From positions 1-64,000 of the IMG/VR virus record IMGVR_UViG_3300035180_001778: a stretch of DNA of 64,000 nucleotides. One strand, written 5' to 3'. Every line of letters begins with the position of its first letter. The stretch's first letter is position 1. This document shows positions 38,732 to 46,998 of this stretch, piece by piece. Source of the stretch: a virus. Below the pieces are notes generated by a model. It was given only the letters and a program-made list of their open reading frames with translations. It did not search any database and had not been told where the DNA came from. Made by a program: the position numbers and the translations under genes.

Positions 38732-39211
38732 TCAGCCGATTCCGTCGTCGAGGAGAGCCTTGCCGAAAGGCGTCGACTCGGGCTTCGGGGGAGGCAGGGG
38801 CTTCTGGGGCTTCGGCTTCCCCACGACGTAGAGGGTCGTCTTCGCCACATGGAAGCCGGCATCACGGGCTTCTCTCTCGCGGTTGATGTCGTCCACCGTA
38901 TCGGGCCCCTCGACGAGGAAAGCCACGACCTCATCGCGAACTTCCTCGGGGATCTGTGCGATGACCTCCGCGACGCTGGGCTTGAAGAAGCCGGCGTAGG
39001 AGAAGCTGTGCAGGGTGCGAAGGGTCAGACCATGAGGTTTGACGATCGCTTCCTCGGTAGTCAGCGTCGTCCACGAGAACGATGTGTTGCGGTGATCGCT
39101 CTTGCTGTCGTAGTAGTAGAGCTTGCCGTCTCTCTTGCCGACGGGACGGATCGTCTTCGCGCGTTTTGCCAGCTCAGGATTCGAGATGGCAGGGATGCTC
39201 AGGGTGGGCAT
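38732..39211 (-). CDS. Hypothetical protein with C-terminal tag
   Basis: 159 residues from MPTLSIPAISNPELAKRAKT. A beta-rich first half (GKLYYYDSKSDHRNTSFSW), a helical second half, a Pro/Lys linker (GKPKPQKPLPPPKPES), then TPFGKALLDDGIG, the tag set on a flexible tail. The linker-plus-tag layout is typical of peptide signals that must be exposed. Confidence 0.75.
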   Translation of the reverse strand: MPTLSIPAISNPELAKRAKTIRPVGKRDGKLYYYDSKSDHRNTSFSWTTLTTEEAIVKPHGLTLRTLHSFSYAGFFKPSVAEVIAQIPEEVRDEVVAFLVEGPDTVDDINREREARDAGFHVAKTTLYVVGKPKPQKPLPPPKPESTPFGKALLDDGIG

Positions 39212-39215
39212 GGGA

Positions 39216-39395
39216 TCACCGGGTGAAGAGGGTGAGAAGTCCAACGATACCCAGGCCGAAGAGCCCCGCCAGGGCCATCAACGCCAGGAAGAGGCGGAAG
39301 AGCTGCCGGTTCTCGTTGTCCTGGATCTTCCGGGCGATCTCGACGTTCGCCCGGCGAAACTCATCGTCATTCTTCCGAAGCTCGTGATAGTTCAT
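39216..39395 (-). CDS. Small tail-anchored membrane protein, 59 aa
   Basis: MNYHELRKNDDEFRRANVEI is a charged helix, followed by a hydrophobic C-terminal segment (FLALMALAGLFGLGIVGLLT) ending TLFTR. Probably tail-anchored in the membrane. It lies within an operon of tightly packed small genes. Confidence 0.65.
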   Translation of the reverse strand: MNYHELRKNDDEFRRANVEIARKIQDNENRQLFRLFLALMALAGLFGLGIVGLLTLFTR

Positions 39396-39402
39396 ACGTT
39401 CC

Positions 39403-39615
39403 CTACTTGCAGCCGCAGTGACCGTGGAAGTGGTCGAACTCGTCTGTGCAGCTTGGTTGAGGCCGATCGGCCGCTTCTCGGAGGCGGCGGGCGAATTCCC
39501 GGGCCTCTTTGGGCATCGTGAGCACGTCCACGATTGAGCCGTCCGACAGGGTGAGGTTGAACCCCCCTGTCGGAGTCTGAGAAGCGGATACGATCTTGCT
39601 AATGGTGTTCGTCAG
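39403..39615 (-). CDS. Small protein, 70 aa, unclear start codon
   Basis: The frame TNTISKIVSASQTPTGGFNL ... HGHCGCK is protein-like and ends at 39403. The only codon in start position is CTG at 39615, overlapping the upstream TGA (CTGA); an ATT lies 3 codons later. A rare CTG start or a base error is possible. His/Cys-rich C-terminus (FDHFHGHCGC) may bind metal. Confidence 0.5.
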   Translation of the reverse strand: MTNTISKIVSASQTPTGGFNLTLSDGSIVDVLTMPKEAREFARRLREAADRPQPSCTDEFDHFHGHCGCK

Positions 39616-39803
39616 GATGCCACTGCGGCATCCCAGTCCGGGATCTCGTACAGAAGCCGGGTGCCCGCGATCAACTTCCGGTTGACCGACGTGCTCTGAA
39701 TGAAGACGGCGTACTCTTCGAGGTGCGCCGTCCGAAGACGGATGTCTTCATCATGCAGCGGGAGCGAGAGCAGCTCCCGAGCCTTCTTGGCTTCCCGACT
39801 CAC
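39612..39803 (-). CDS. Small helical protein, 63 aa
   Basis: MSREAKKARELLSLPLHDED, ending LLYEIPDWDAAVAS. Joined to the upstream gene by ATGA overlap. No family recognised. Confidence 0.65.
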   Translation of the reverse strand: MSREAKKARELLSLPLHDEDIRLRTAHLEEYAVFIQSTSVNRKLIAGTRLLYEIPDWDAAVAS

Positions 39804-40003
39804 TTGGCAATCCCCGCCGAGAAGATTTTGACGACACCGTGGTCCACGACCACGACGGCGAGCCCCTTGTGCGCTCGAAGGATCTCGCCCTCTTCCTTGT
39901 CGAGGATGTCGATGACATCCTGAATCCCCTCCCGACCGGCGAGCCCGCGAGCGAAGGGGACCTCACCCCCGTCACGCATCGCCTGCCAGTCGCAACCTGG
40001 CAT
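39800..40003 (-). CDS. Small protein, 67 aa
   Basis: MPGCDWQAMRDGGEVPFARG then GLAVVVVDHGVVKIFSAG. The start overlaps the upstream stop (TGATG); a GTG two codons earlier is possible. Sequence suggests a small barrel. Function unknown. Confidence 0.65.
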   Translation of the reverse strand: MPGCDWQAMRDGGEVPFARGLAGREGIQDVIDILDKEEGEILRAHKGLAVVVVDHGVVKIFSAGIAK

Positions 40004-40239
40004 CAGCACGTCCGCGAGAGGGCCCCGTGGACATCGTCCACGTTGATGACCGTGATGACGACCTCCGACGGGAGCTTGCCGAGGTCTCGGACTCGGTTGA
40101 CGAAGTGCTCGACGCGTTCGGCATGGAGCGCGAGGGTGTTCGCGCAGTTGTGTTTTCCGACGGCTTGGATCATTCCGTTTGCGACGTCGGAATCGTGAGG
40201 GGACAGAACGGCGAGGACTTCGGAAGGGTACTGGGGCAT
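40003..40239 (-). CDS. Small protein, 78 aa
   Basis: MPQYPSEVLAVLSPHDSDVA ... VEHFVNRVRDLGKLPSEVVI. First gene of the operon 40239-38044, from a leaderless promoter. No family recognised. Confidence 0.7.
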   Translation of the reverse strand: MPQYPSEVLAVLSPHDSDVANGMIQAVGKHNCANTLALHAERVEHFVNRVRDLGKLPSEVVITVINVDDVHGALSRTC

Positions 40240-40245
40240 GGGGAA

Positions 40246-40273
40246 CCTACATCTGGCGGGGCCGTGGGATCAA
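40246..40273 (-). promoter_or_regulatory. TTGATC-N16-TGTAGG promoter for 40003-40239
   Basis: Minus-strand TTGATC, 16 bases, TGTAGG, 6 bases to ATG 40239. Confidence 0.75.
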
Positions 40274-40518
40274 CCGGGAGAGACTTCGCTGAGGACCTGC
40301 CAGCCGAAGGACCTCCAGCGGTCCTCGGTCGCCGGCTTCCCGCTGGGACTGAACCGGCGGAGAGTCACCGTCCGTACTTCTTCGGACGTCCTCAGCTTGT
40401 AGGAGTCCTCCTCCGTCTTCGGTCCGCACATGTCGTACCGGAGCATATCCCAGGGGAACTCACCCGACCCGCGGACTTCGAGGATCGTGACGAAGAGCTT
40501 CTCTGCTTTCTTGGGCAT
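40270..40518 (-). CDS. Hypothetical protein, 82 aa
   Basis: MPKKAEKLFVTILEVRGSGE ... DRWRSFGWQVLSEVSPG. AACGGTGTAAG lies upstream with the ATG 7 bp after TGTAAG. Probably a small alpha/beta protein; function unknown. Confidence 0.65.
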   Translation of the reverse strand: MPKKAEKLFVTILEVRGSGEFPWDMLRYDMCGPKTEEDSYKLRTSEEVRTVTLRRFSPSGKPATEDRWRSFGWQVLSEVSPG

Positions 40519-40565
40519 GACCCCTCTTACACCGTTTTGGGGGTAGAACAGGGCCAATTTTACGG

Positions 40566-40593
40566 TTGATCCGTCCGACCCCCAACTTGTAGG
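40566..40593 (+). promoter_or_regulatory. TTGATC-N16-TGTAGG promoter for 40600-40851
   Basis: TTGATC, 16 bases, TGTAGG, 6 bases to ATG 40600. Confidence 0.8.
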
Positions 40594-40599
40594 ACCCCC

Positions 40600-40851
40600 A
40601 TGACGCCCAAGACTTTCATGACGTGGCTCAAGACCTTCCTCAGCGAGAAGGAAATCTCCCTCGACGAGCCCCTCGAAGTGGAAGGGCCCAGCGGGACCAA
40701 CTACATGACGATCGGGATCCTCCTGGACGTCATGAAGACGGCGCCCTTGAAGGAGCTGGTGGGGATCAAGACGATGCTCGTCCAGATCGACTTCGTGAAC
40801 GCCCCTGTCCGCCCCTACCTGAAGCACCTCGCGACGGCCATCGCGAAGTGA
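40600..40851 (+). CDS. Hypothetical protein, 83 aa
   Basis: MTPKTFMTWLKTFLSEKEIS ... VNAPVRPYLKHLATAIAK. Helical with one conserved-looking strand pair. Lone rightward gene from a leaderless promoter, facing the large unknown gene at 40852; the two stop codons are adjacent. Confidence 0.7.
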   Translation: MTPKTFMTWLKTFLSEKEISLDEPLEVEGPSGTNYMTIGILLDVMKTAPLKELVGIKTMLVQIDFVNAPVRPYLKHLATAIAK

Positions 40852-43167
40852 TCAGTCGATGTTGAGAACCCAGACCCCGGTGGGGTTGTTCTCGTAGGAC
40901 TTGCAACGCCGAACCTCGTACGTGCCAGCCGGCATCGCCTTGATGTTCTCGTGCTCGGGGTGCTTCACCATGAAGATGCCCTCGCAGATGAGGTGCCCCA
41001 GCCGGTTCTTGATCTTCGTGGTGTTTGGAGCCAGGAGCACGGGCTTGTCCTGCTTGGGGACGAAGCAGTGAGACTCGAACTCCTTCACCGGCTTCACCGC
41101 GTCGGTGATCTCGATCTTCTGGTCCGTCTTGATGAAGATGAGGTCGCCCTGCTGTGCGAAGATTTCCTCCGCCCGGATGTTGCCCGCCATGTAGCGGTAT
41201 CCCTCCTCGATGAGCTTGGATGCCGGCGTCTCACGGCCGTCCTTCGAGCGGCACGGGTGGACCCGGTGGAAGTGGACGTGCGTCTTCGAGATGGTCTTGC
41301 GCCGTTCGAAGATGATCAGGAAGGCGGGGTAGCCCGTGTTCCTCGCGGTCCCCGTCAGCGTGAAGTACATCATCCCGTAGTCGTCGCGCCCGTTGAGCTT
41401 CTTCTCCAGCTCACGGACGATCGGGGTGCTCGACTGACGGTCGATGTCCATCGTCTCGAAGACCTGGTAGTCGAGCGAGTAGCAGTAGGTCGTCTGAATG
41501 CCCGAGATCGCCATGGCGACGTAGGGAACCACGACGGTCCGCTTGGCGTTGTTGACGTCGGGAGTCATCGCGGAACGACGCTTGGTGGTCCCCGCTTCTG
41601 ACGCCTCTTCGTCCTTCATCTCCAGCTCGTACTCCGACTTCACGAACTTGGGCATCATCTTCCAGCCCGCGCCCGGCTCCGTGTTCCGATCGAGGTAGTT
41701 GGGCAGCCGGAACAGGAAGGCGAGGTAGGGCGTGATGTCCTTCTCGTACTTGCTCCGCCGGCTCGCATCGTGGGCGATCTCGGAGAGGATCGGCCTCCAG
41801 CCCGGCTGAACGAGAGCCATCTCCCAGAGATCGAACTCCGTGTTCACGAGGGCCAGAGCGTCTCCGTGCTTGTGGAAGAGGCTGAGCGGGATCTCCTGAG
41901 CCTCGATGGCCGCAAGGAGGGTCGGGTGGCCTTCGGGGGACACGCCCAAGCCGATGGCCTGGTTCCGTGCGCCCTTGCGCATGTTCCACTCCTTCTTCGA
42001 GCGCTGCTCCTCGTTCTTCTCGGAAGCACCCGGGAGCGAGAGGCAGATTTCCCGCCGCCCCATCGGCTGCTCGTACGAGTAGGAGTTGGCACCACCCCGA
42101 CGACTCCGCCAGCTCTTGGTGATGGTCACCTTCCCCGGGGCCGCTGCCATGGCCGTACGAAGGCCCGCGACGACAGCATCGTAATCCGTCCCATGCTTCG
42201 TCAGGAAGGCCGCCAGCAACGTGTTGTTGCTGGTCCCGCCAGAGGTCTTGCTCTCGTGGAGCCAGTCGTAGAAGCGAGCGAGAAGCGGCTCCTCGACACG
42301 CAGCCGAGCGAGGACTTCCTTGACAGCCTTCCGACCCTCGATGCCCTTGACCTTCGCGACGTCTTCCCCGTTCTTCGCGTTGTCGTCGAGGAATCGAGTC
42401 CAGAGCGCATCAGCACCCTCTGCGATCTTGTATCCACGGAGAAGCTCGGTCATCTTCGACCACTGCTGATCGCGACCCTCACCATAGCGATTGGTGTCGA
42501 GCGCCAGCGACTCGGTCCACGTCAACGGCAGCCCGAAGAAGTTCAGGGAAGCCTTGAAGTCCAAAGACCCCTGGTTCAGCGTGAGGGTGCCGCCCAAGGG
42601 ACGGTGGATCTTGAGGTTGACCTCCTGTGAGACCGACCCCGCCGTGACCTTCATCTTGCAGAAGTTCCACGGGGCGCCAGGCACATGGCGCTTCAGATCG
42701 TAGTCGTAGCGATCGTTGTAGGTGTCCAGTCGCGAGACGGTCCTTGACGACCAACGACTGAAGTAAGGGGCATTCTGGTTTTCGTACTGCTTGGTGACCT
42801 GGACTTGCCGATGCTCCGGGACTCCGATGACCTGCATCTCGACGAACGGCTCGACCTCTTCAACCCCCCCGACGATCTGGTAGGTGCTGATGTCGGTATA
42901 GTGATGGTCCCCGACGAACACGTAGTCCCCCCACGCGTAGACGTTCAAGGAGAGAGCGCTTGTTGTGGTCTCCTCTTGCTCGATCCAGTACGCCATGAGT
43001 TCATCCCCCTCTTCCGGCGGGGCGACCCCGTTCGTGATCGGAATCGCGACATTGCATTTCAGGACCTTGATTCCGGCCGGAGGAAGCGGGAGGCCATGCT
43101 TCTGGAGGATCCGATGCGGGTCCTGGTTGATTTCGTCTTGCAGAGAGAAGATTTTGAAGTCGCCCAT
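40852..43167 (-). CDS. Large hypothetical protein, 771 aa
   Basis: Starts MGDFKIFSLQDEINQDPHRI at 43167, 9 bp after TCGGTGTAGG. The N-terminal 250 residues are beta-rich (YVFVGDHHYTDISTYQIVGG), the middle is helical and charged, the C-terminal 250 residues are beta-rich with DYGMMYFTLTGTARNTGYPA and GTYEVRRCKSYENNPTGVW. I recognise no catalytic motif. Its length and mixed domains would suit a structural, adhesion or packaged protein; no evidence decides. Confidence 0.7.
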   Translation of the reverse strand: MGDFKIFSLQDEINQDPHRILQKHGLPLPPAGIKVLKCNVAIPITNGVAPPEEGDELMAYWIEQEETTTSALSLNVYAWGDYVFVGDHHYTDISTYQIVGGVEEVEPFVEMQVIGVPEHRQVQVTKQYENQNAPYFSRWSSRTVSRLDTYNDRYDYDLKRHVPGAPWNFCKMKVTAGSVSQEVNLKIHRPLGGTLTLNQGSLDFKASLNFFGLPLTWTESLALDTNRYGEGRDQQWSKMTELLRGYKIAEGADALWTRFLDDNAKNGEDVAKVKGIEGRKAVKEVLARLRVEEPLLARFYDWLHESKTSGGTSNNTLLAAFLTKHGTDYDAVVAGLRTAMAAAPGKVTITKSWRSRRGGANSYSYEQPMGRREICLSLPGASEKNEEQRSKKEWNMRKGARNQAIGLGVSPEGHPTLLAAIEAQEIPLSLFHKHGDALALVNTEFDLWEMALVQPGWRPILSEIAHDASRRSKYEKDITPYLAFLFRLPNYLDRNTEPGAGWKMMPKFVKSEYELEMKDEEASEAGTTKRRSAMTPDVNNAKRTVVVPYVAMAISGIQTTYCYSLDYQVFETMDIDRQSSTPIVRELEKKLNGRDDYGMMYFTLTGTARNTGYPAFLIIFERRKTISKTHVHFHRVHPCRSKDGRETPASKLIEEGYRYMAGNIRAEEIFAQQGDLIFIKTDQKIEITDAVKPVKEFESHCFVPKQDKPVLLAPNTTKIKNRLGHLICEGIFMVKHPEHENIKAMPAGTYEVRRCKSYENNPTGVWVLNID

Positions 43168-43224
43168 GGGCAGATCCCTACACCGACAGCGGCCCGAATC
43201 GCCAGGATTTCCAGGGCCGTGTGA

Positions 43225-43251
43225 CGTTTTTGGGGTCCGACCCCAAAAACG
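43225..43251. terminator. 13-bp hairpin between divergent genes
   Basis: CGTTTTTGGGGTC and its complement around one base, directly before the ACGGTGTACT promoter of 43267. As it lies between divergent starts, an operator role is at least as likely as termination. Confidence 0.6.
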
Positions 43252-43266
43252 GTGTACTAGGGAGAC

Positions 43267-43494
43267 ATGGGCCTGAACCTCAATCTCGTTTCCATGCTGG
43301 GCATGCCGACAAAAGCGGTCTGCCCGCACTGCGAACAGATCAACGAGCTGTACTTCGATGGCTTCGATGTCGAAGGAGTGAAGACTCCAAAGGGCGGAGT
43401 CTTCACTCTCGGCAAAGAGTGCCACACCTGTGAGAAGAACTTCACAGTCGTCTGCAAGTTCGAACCCCCCACCATCTTCATCAAGAAGGCCTGA
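43267..43494 (+). CDS. Zinc-ribbon protein, 75 aa
   Basis: MGLNLNLVSMLGMPTKAVCP with CPHC and CHTC about 34 residues apart, a two-pair zinc ribbon. First of a rightward operon; ATG 8 bp after TGTACT. Likely a small nucleic-acid or protein-binding factor. Confidence 0.75.
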   Translation: MGLNLNLVSMLGMPTKAVCPHCEQINELYFDGFDVEGVKTPKGGVFTLGKECHTCEKNFTVVCKFEPPTIFIKKA

Positions 43495-43495
43495 A

Positions 43496-43930
43496 ATGCT
43501 TCCTCGCCGGGTTATCGTAGATCACGCGCTCGACGTCATGGAGTGCCTCATGCTCCGCCGGCTCGGAGCGGACGAAGCGAATGCTGTGGAGCAGATCGCC
43601 GTTCTGGGGTTGCAGCTCCGGGAGCCCATTCAGAAGCTCGACGATGCTCGTGCGGAGCTGAACAAGCTCTCGGCGCAGTTCCCCAAGGCCACTCCCGAAG
43701 GGAAGGAGGATCTGAAGAAGGCGGCGAACAAGGTCAAGACCATGATCTCGTACTGGGAATCCACGGCTCGTCGGCTCCAGGACGCGATGAAGGAGCACGA
43801 GGGTAGGATCCCCAACATCCCCTCGCCCGACTGTCCGCTTCCTTCGCACCTGACCCCTGACCAGGTCGAGTGGAAGCGGATCCTGCTCCGCCGGGTTCAC
43901 CGTCTCATCGCAGAGGAGAATGGGGGATGA
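43496..43930 (+). CDS. Coiled-coil protein, 144 aa
   Basis: Starts MLPRRVIVDHALDVMECLML one base after the upstream stop. Residues 30-105 are a long amphipathic helix (EPIQKLDDARAELNKLSAQF). No family recognised. Ends in ATGA overlap with the next gene. Confidence 0.7.
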   Translation: MLPRRVIVDHALDVMECLMLRRLGADEANAVEQIAVLGLQLREPIQKLDDARAELNKLSAQFPKATPEGKEDLKKAANKVKTMISYWESTARRLQDAMKEHEGRIPNIPSPDCPLPSHLTPDQVEWKRILLRRVHRLIAEENGG

Positions 43931-44244
43931 TTACCTACCCCGGATTCAGCCGCGTTGAATCCGAGAAGCAGCTCTTCATCTGTGAGAACTGCCAGCATGC
44001 TTGGTGGTACGAAACAGGGACGGCTCCTTCCTGTTGCAACGAGCCCAGCCGAGCGGCAACGCCGGAAGAGACTGCTTTGGCCCTGGAGTGCCTCGCGGAA
44101 TCAGATGTTCTTCGGCTCCCACCAGAGAACAAACCTCTTCGTCGTGCTTGGTTGGCACGTTGGCGAGGGCATTGCGAAGTCTGCGGGGAACCGTGGAAAA
44201 ACCACAAATGCCTGAATGGGGTGCGCGTCGGGGAGCCTCGATGA
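43927..44244 (+). CDS. Zinc-finger protein, 105 aa
   Basis: MITYPGFSRVESEKQLFICE then CENCQHAWWYETGTAPSCC, and a second pair near the end (CEVCGEPWKNHKC). Related to the C-terminal part of the next gene (Y-P-G, then I-C-[ED]-N-C, W-Y). The last codons overlap a leaderless promoter for 44285. Confidence 0.75.
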   Translation: MITYPGFSRVESEKQLFICENCQHAWWYETGTAPSCCNEPSRAATPEETALALECLAESDVLRLPPENKPLRRAWLARWRGHCEVCGEPWKNHKCLNGVRVGEPR

Positions 44245-44250
44245 AACGAG

Positions 44251-44278
44251 TTGATCGTCCCACCCGTTCCCCTGTAGG
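44251..44278 (+). promoter_or_regulatory. TTGATC-N16-TGTAGG promoter for 44285
   Basis: TTGATC, 16 bases, TGTAGG, 6 bases to ATG 44285. Confidence 0.8.
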
Positions 44279-44284
44279 TCCACC

Positions 44285-44811
44285 ATGACGACCCAACTGG
44301 AGGCTGCCCGTCAGGCAGCCCGTGACGAAGTTCTGATTACCCGCGTCCCGAGAGATGGAGGGTACAACGTGCTCCTCGGCCTGGGGAAGCCGTACGAGTT
44401 GTACGTCTGTGTCAACGTCAACCTGGACACGGCCCAGCATCGGGCCCGGATGCTCGCTCACGCGCTCATCTGCACGGCCGACCCCCACTGCCTGATGACC
44501 GAGGTCAACGCGCTCATCGACGGTATCAAGGTGGTCGGAGGATCAAGTATCCCGGCTACAAGGCGAGCAACCCCCGCCACGCTCGCATCGTCATCTGCGA
44601 CAACTGCAAGGAAGCTTGCTGGTACAGCAGCTTCCCCAACCCCCGCTGTGGAAGCTGCCCGTACATCATGCGGGACGGAACCCAGGAAGAGGAAAAGCTC
44701 GCCGAGCAGTGCGCGTCGGAGTGTGAGGTGGCCTACCCCAAAGCCGGAGGCGGCTACCAGCTCTACGACGTCTGGCTGAAGAAGTGGCGCCCTGGTGTGC
44801 TCGGACCCTAG
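44285..44811 (+). CDS. Two-part protein (unknown N-domain plus zinc finger), frameshifted
   Basis: Residues 1-85 (MTTQLEAARQAARDEVLITR ... NALIDGIKVVGG) read from ATG 44285. From about 44540 the coding sequence moves frame: IKYPGYKASNPRHARIVICD with CDNCKEACWY and CGSCPYIM, ending at 44811. One extra G at GGAGG joins both parts in one protein of about 175 residues, and the total length fits a single lost base. Alternatively they are two genes and the second has lost its ATG. The zinc part is paralogous to 43927-44244. Confidence 0.55.
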
Positions 44812-44819
44812 AGTACCCC

Positions 44820-45053
44820 ATGCCTAAGATGGACCGGCAGCTTGCCACCAACAAGTTCTTGGACGAAAATCACCCCGGATTGCCCGATTGGGTCCGGGAT
44901 ACGATTGCGTTCAGGGTGGAATACGCCTGGTTGGCGGTTTTGAGGTTCGCCGGGTTCGCCTCCCAAGGGGACGGATTCCGCAACCTCGTTCGCCGCATGA
45001 CCCTTCGGGCTCTCCAGGATTTGGAAGCTGGGGTTCTCGAACGAATCGTGTGA
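44820..45053 (+). CDS. Hypothetical protein, 77 aa
   Basis: MPKMDRQLATNKFLDENHPG ... LQDLEAGVLERIV. Helical, with GLPDWVRDTIAFRVEYAWLA in the middle. Part of the rightward operon; 8 bases after the upstream stop. Function unknown. Confidence 0.7.
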   Translation: MPKMDRQLATNKFLDENHPGLPDWVRDTIAFRVEYAWLAVLRFAGFASQGDGFRNLVRRMTLRALQDLEAGVLERIV

Positions 45054-45058
45054 CCTGG

Positions 45059-45086
45059 TTGATCGAGACGGCCCCCAACCTGTAGA
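45059..45086 (+). promoter_or_regulatory. TTGATC-N16-TGTAGA promoter for 45093
   Basis: TTGATC, 16 bases, TGTAGA, 6 bases to ATG 45093. Confidence 0.8.
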
Positions 45087-45092
45087 GGAAGC

Positions 45093-45389
45093 ATGAAACG
45101 TGAAGCCCCTACCTCCGCCGCTGTGAACGACACTGTTGCCAGGTGGTCGGCGAAGCACCCCGACCTCGGTCCCCGTATGGAGCGAGCCAAGGCGCTCGTC
45201 GCCAACGTCAAGCCGGGTCGCTGCGACCACGTCTACTTCGTCGAGTCCGCGCCCACCCAGGACTACATCGTCCGGGTGAACCGCCGTGCCCGGACGTCAA
45301 CCTGCAACTGTCCGGACTCGACCCTTCGGGGCGCCCACTGCAAGCACCGTCTTGCTGCGGCCCTCTTCGAGTCTGCCCACGTCTCCTGA
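45093..45389 (+). CDS. SWIM-type zinc-finger protein, 98 aa
   Basis: The C-terminal half is a SWIM finger: YIVRVNRRARTSTCNCPDST, then GAHCKHRLAAAL, giving C-x-C ... C-x-H. SWIM fingers bind DNA or proteins. The N-terminal helix (NDTVARWSAKHPDLGPRMER) is characteristic of small SWIM proteins in bacteria. Leaderless promoter. Confidence 0.8.
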   Translation: MKREAPTSAAVNDTVARWSAKHPDLGPRMERAKALVANVKPGRCDHVYFVESAPTQDYIVRVNRRARTSTCNCPDSTLRGAHCKHRLAAALFESAHVS

Positions 45390-45409
45390 ACCCCGGAAAG
45401 AACCCTCCC

Positions 45410-46096
45410 ATGCTTCGAGAAGTATTCAACATCTCCCGTCAGGACAACACGATTCCGGAGACCCTCGCATTCAGCGCGAGGGTCCTCCACGAAGTGGCTC
45501 TCCCGATCGATCTCGCAACCGTGCTCCGAAAGTCCTGTAACAACTACACCAAGATCCGGTTCACCTCCCTGGAGTCGACCCCTCTCGCTCTGGGGCTCAA
45601 GGTCTACTGGATCGCTGAGCTGGGGGCTATCGTCATCACGGGCCGGATCGCCAGTGCTGGAAACGAGTACAAATCTCCGCCGCGAGGTAACCGCGTCTAC
45701 GGCGAGGGCAAGAAGTGCCTCAACACGACTTCCGCCACCCCGGATGTGGTGGACGAGATCCCGGGCGGCCGGTCGTACATGCGAATCATCCCCGAGGACA
45801 ACTTCTACGCGGCAACGGCCCGCGTCGTGGCCCTGGTCGAAGAGGAAGGACAGCGCATCCGGAACCTCCTCGCCGGTAAGCTCAACCCGACCTCGAACGA
45901 GAAGGGTTTTCAGGAAGCCCTGACCGAGGAAGCTCTCGGTCTTCTGGTGAAGGACCGCCCGATCCTGGAGAAAGAGGAGCCCATGCCGGCTCCGGAACCC
46001 GCTCCGGAGGATCTCGCGACCCTTCCGGAACCGGCGAAGCCCGCGGAGCCCTTCTTCTACCCGCCCAAGGCCGAAGACCCCTTCGCCAAGTCGTAG
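45410..46096 (+). CDS. Hypothetical protein, 228 aa
   Basis: MLREVFNISRQDNTIPETLA. Alpha/beta core for about 170 residues, then an acidic Pro-rich tail (EKEEPMPAPEPAPEDLATLP). It follows the SWIM gene by 20 bases and is followed by a hairpin (46104-46123). Function unknown. Confidence 0.7.
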   Translation: MLREVFNISRQDNTIPETLAFSARVLHEVALPIDLATVLRKSCNNYTKIRFTSLESTPLALGLKVYWIAELGAIVITGRIASAGNEYKSPPRGNRVYGEGKKCLNTTSATPDVVDEIPGGRSYMRIIPEDNFYAATARVVALVEEEGQRIRNLLAGKLNPTSNEKGFQEALTEEALGLLVKDRPILEKEEPMPAPEPAPEDLATLPEPAKPAEPFFYPPKAEDPFAKS

Positions 46097-46103
46097 ACGC
46101 AAA

Positions 46104-46123
46104 GTTGGCCTGGGGGGGCCAAC
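46104..46123. terminator. Short GC-rich hairpin
   Basis: GTTGGCC / GGCCAAC with a 6-base G-rich loop, followed by CTTCTACC. A weak terminator for the operon ending at 46096. Confidence 0.5.
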
Positions 46124-46139
46124 CTTCTACCCTACCTAC

Positions 46140-46316
46140 ATGGTCAAGCTCACCGCCACGATTCAGATCGACGCCCCGCCGGATGCTCCCGCCGCCGAGT
46201 TAGGCGACGTCCTCAAGCAGATCCGGAACATCGTCCTCCCCGAAGGATGGACCATCAAAATCGGACCCGTCGAGATCAATGCCCCGGTCCGCGTCATCCG
46301 CAAGAAAACCAGGTAG
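46140..46316 (+). CDS. Small beta-rich protein, 58 aa
   Basis: MVKLTATIQIDAPPDAPAAE ... NAPVRVIRKKTR. Codon pattern and regular strands support it, and CCTACCTACATG before it looks like the TGTAG-poor version of the local promoter. Its end overlaps the convergent HNH gene by about 117 bases, so one of the two 3' ends is probably misplaced. Confidence 0.6.
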   Translation: MVKLTATIQIDAPPDAPAAELGDVLKQIRNIVLPEGWTIKIGPVEINAPVRVIRKKTR

Positions 46317-46589
46317 AAGCCCATCGTGGACTTCCCGGTGACAGCGGCAGCAAAGAAGCACGCACCTGTCTAGCTCGGGTCGGATCACCTTCCAAGAGGT
46401 CATCCGACCCGAGATGGTGAAGTCCTTCTCTCGGGGGTCCACATGGTGGAAGTCGAAAGCTGTGACGCAGCGATCGTACCCACACTTGGGGTTCATGCAG
46501 CGACCCCCAAGATACGAGACAGCCTTTTCGCGTAGCGCTCGACGGCGTAGCGATGTTTTCAACCGACGATCGGTGTAAGGATCAGCCAT
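46200..46589 (-). CDS. HNH endonuclease-like protein
   Basis: 129 residues. CGYDRCVTAFDFHHVDPREK then CVLLCCRCHREVHDG is the HNH core seen in small YxxH-type phage nucleases. After HREVHDGL the sequence turns into an acidic stretch antisense to 46140-46316, so the true end may be near 46330 after a frameshift. Its ATG overlaps the divergent ATG at 46588 in a shared CATG. Confidence 0.7.
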   Translation of the reverse strand: MADPYTDRRLKTSLRRRALREKAVSYLGGRCMNPKCGYDRCVTAFDFHHVDPREKDFTISGRMTSWKVIRPELDRCVLLCCRCHREVHDGLLPGFLADDADRGIDLDGSDFDGPSFGEDDVPDLLEDVA

Positions 46590-46998
46590 GAATTTCGAGG
46601 ATTTCGAGGATGAGGTGCCGCCGACCTGCGAGTCTCGCTATCACGATAGGGTCGAGAAGTTCGTTCAAGACGGTACACCGAACCCGCGACTTCGCCACCA
46701 CCTCTTGTGGCTGGCGCACAACTGCGTCGCTCACCCTCTCCTGGGGGTCCTCCCGAACATGAGGACGGTCGAGCTGCATACGGTCACCTCGAACTGGCTC
46801 AACAAGAACCGCGCGATGCGTGACCTGGTTCCGATGTTCACCGAGATGCGCCTCAAGGAGATCCCCACGAAGCCCGATAAGTGGTGGGTGCTCCACAACG
46901 TGGCCGCGCACATTGCCATCGGCCTCGCTCCCATCAAGCCCTGCTTCGACTTCCACGACTGTAGCGCGAAGAAGATGAACGTGCCGGGGTGGGTCTGA
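46588..46998 (+). CDS. Hypothetical protein, 136 aa
   Basis: MNFEDFEDEVPPTCESRYHD. His/Trp-rich (HHLLWLAHNCVAHPLLGVLP, VLHNVAAHIAIGLAP), which could reflect metal binding or membrane association. TCGGTGTAAG lies upstream, ATG 8 bp after TGTAAG. The next gene starts in TGATG overlap. Confidence 0.7.
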   Translation: MNFEDFEDEVPPTCESRYHDRVEKFVQDGTPNPRLRHHLLWLAHNCVAHPLLGVLPNMRTVELHTVTSNWLNKNRAMRDLVPMFTEMRLKEIPTKPDKWWVLHNVAAHIAIGLAPIKPCFDFHDCSAKKMNVPGWV

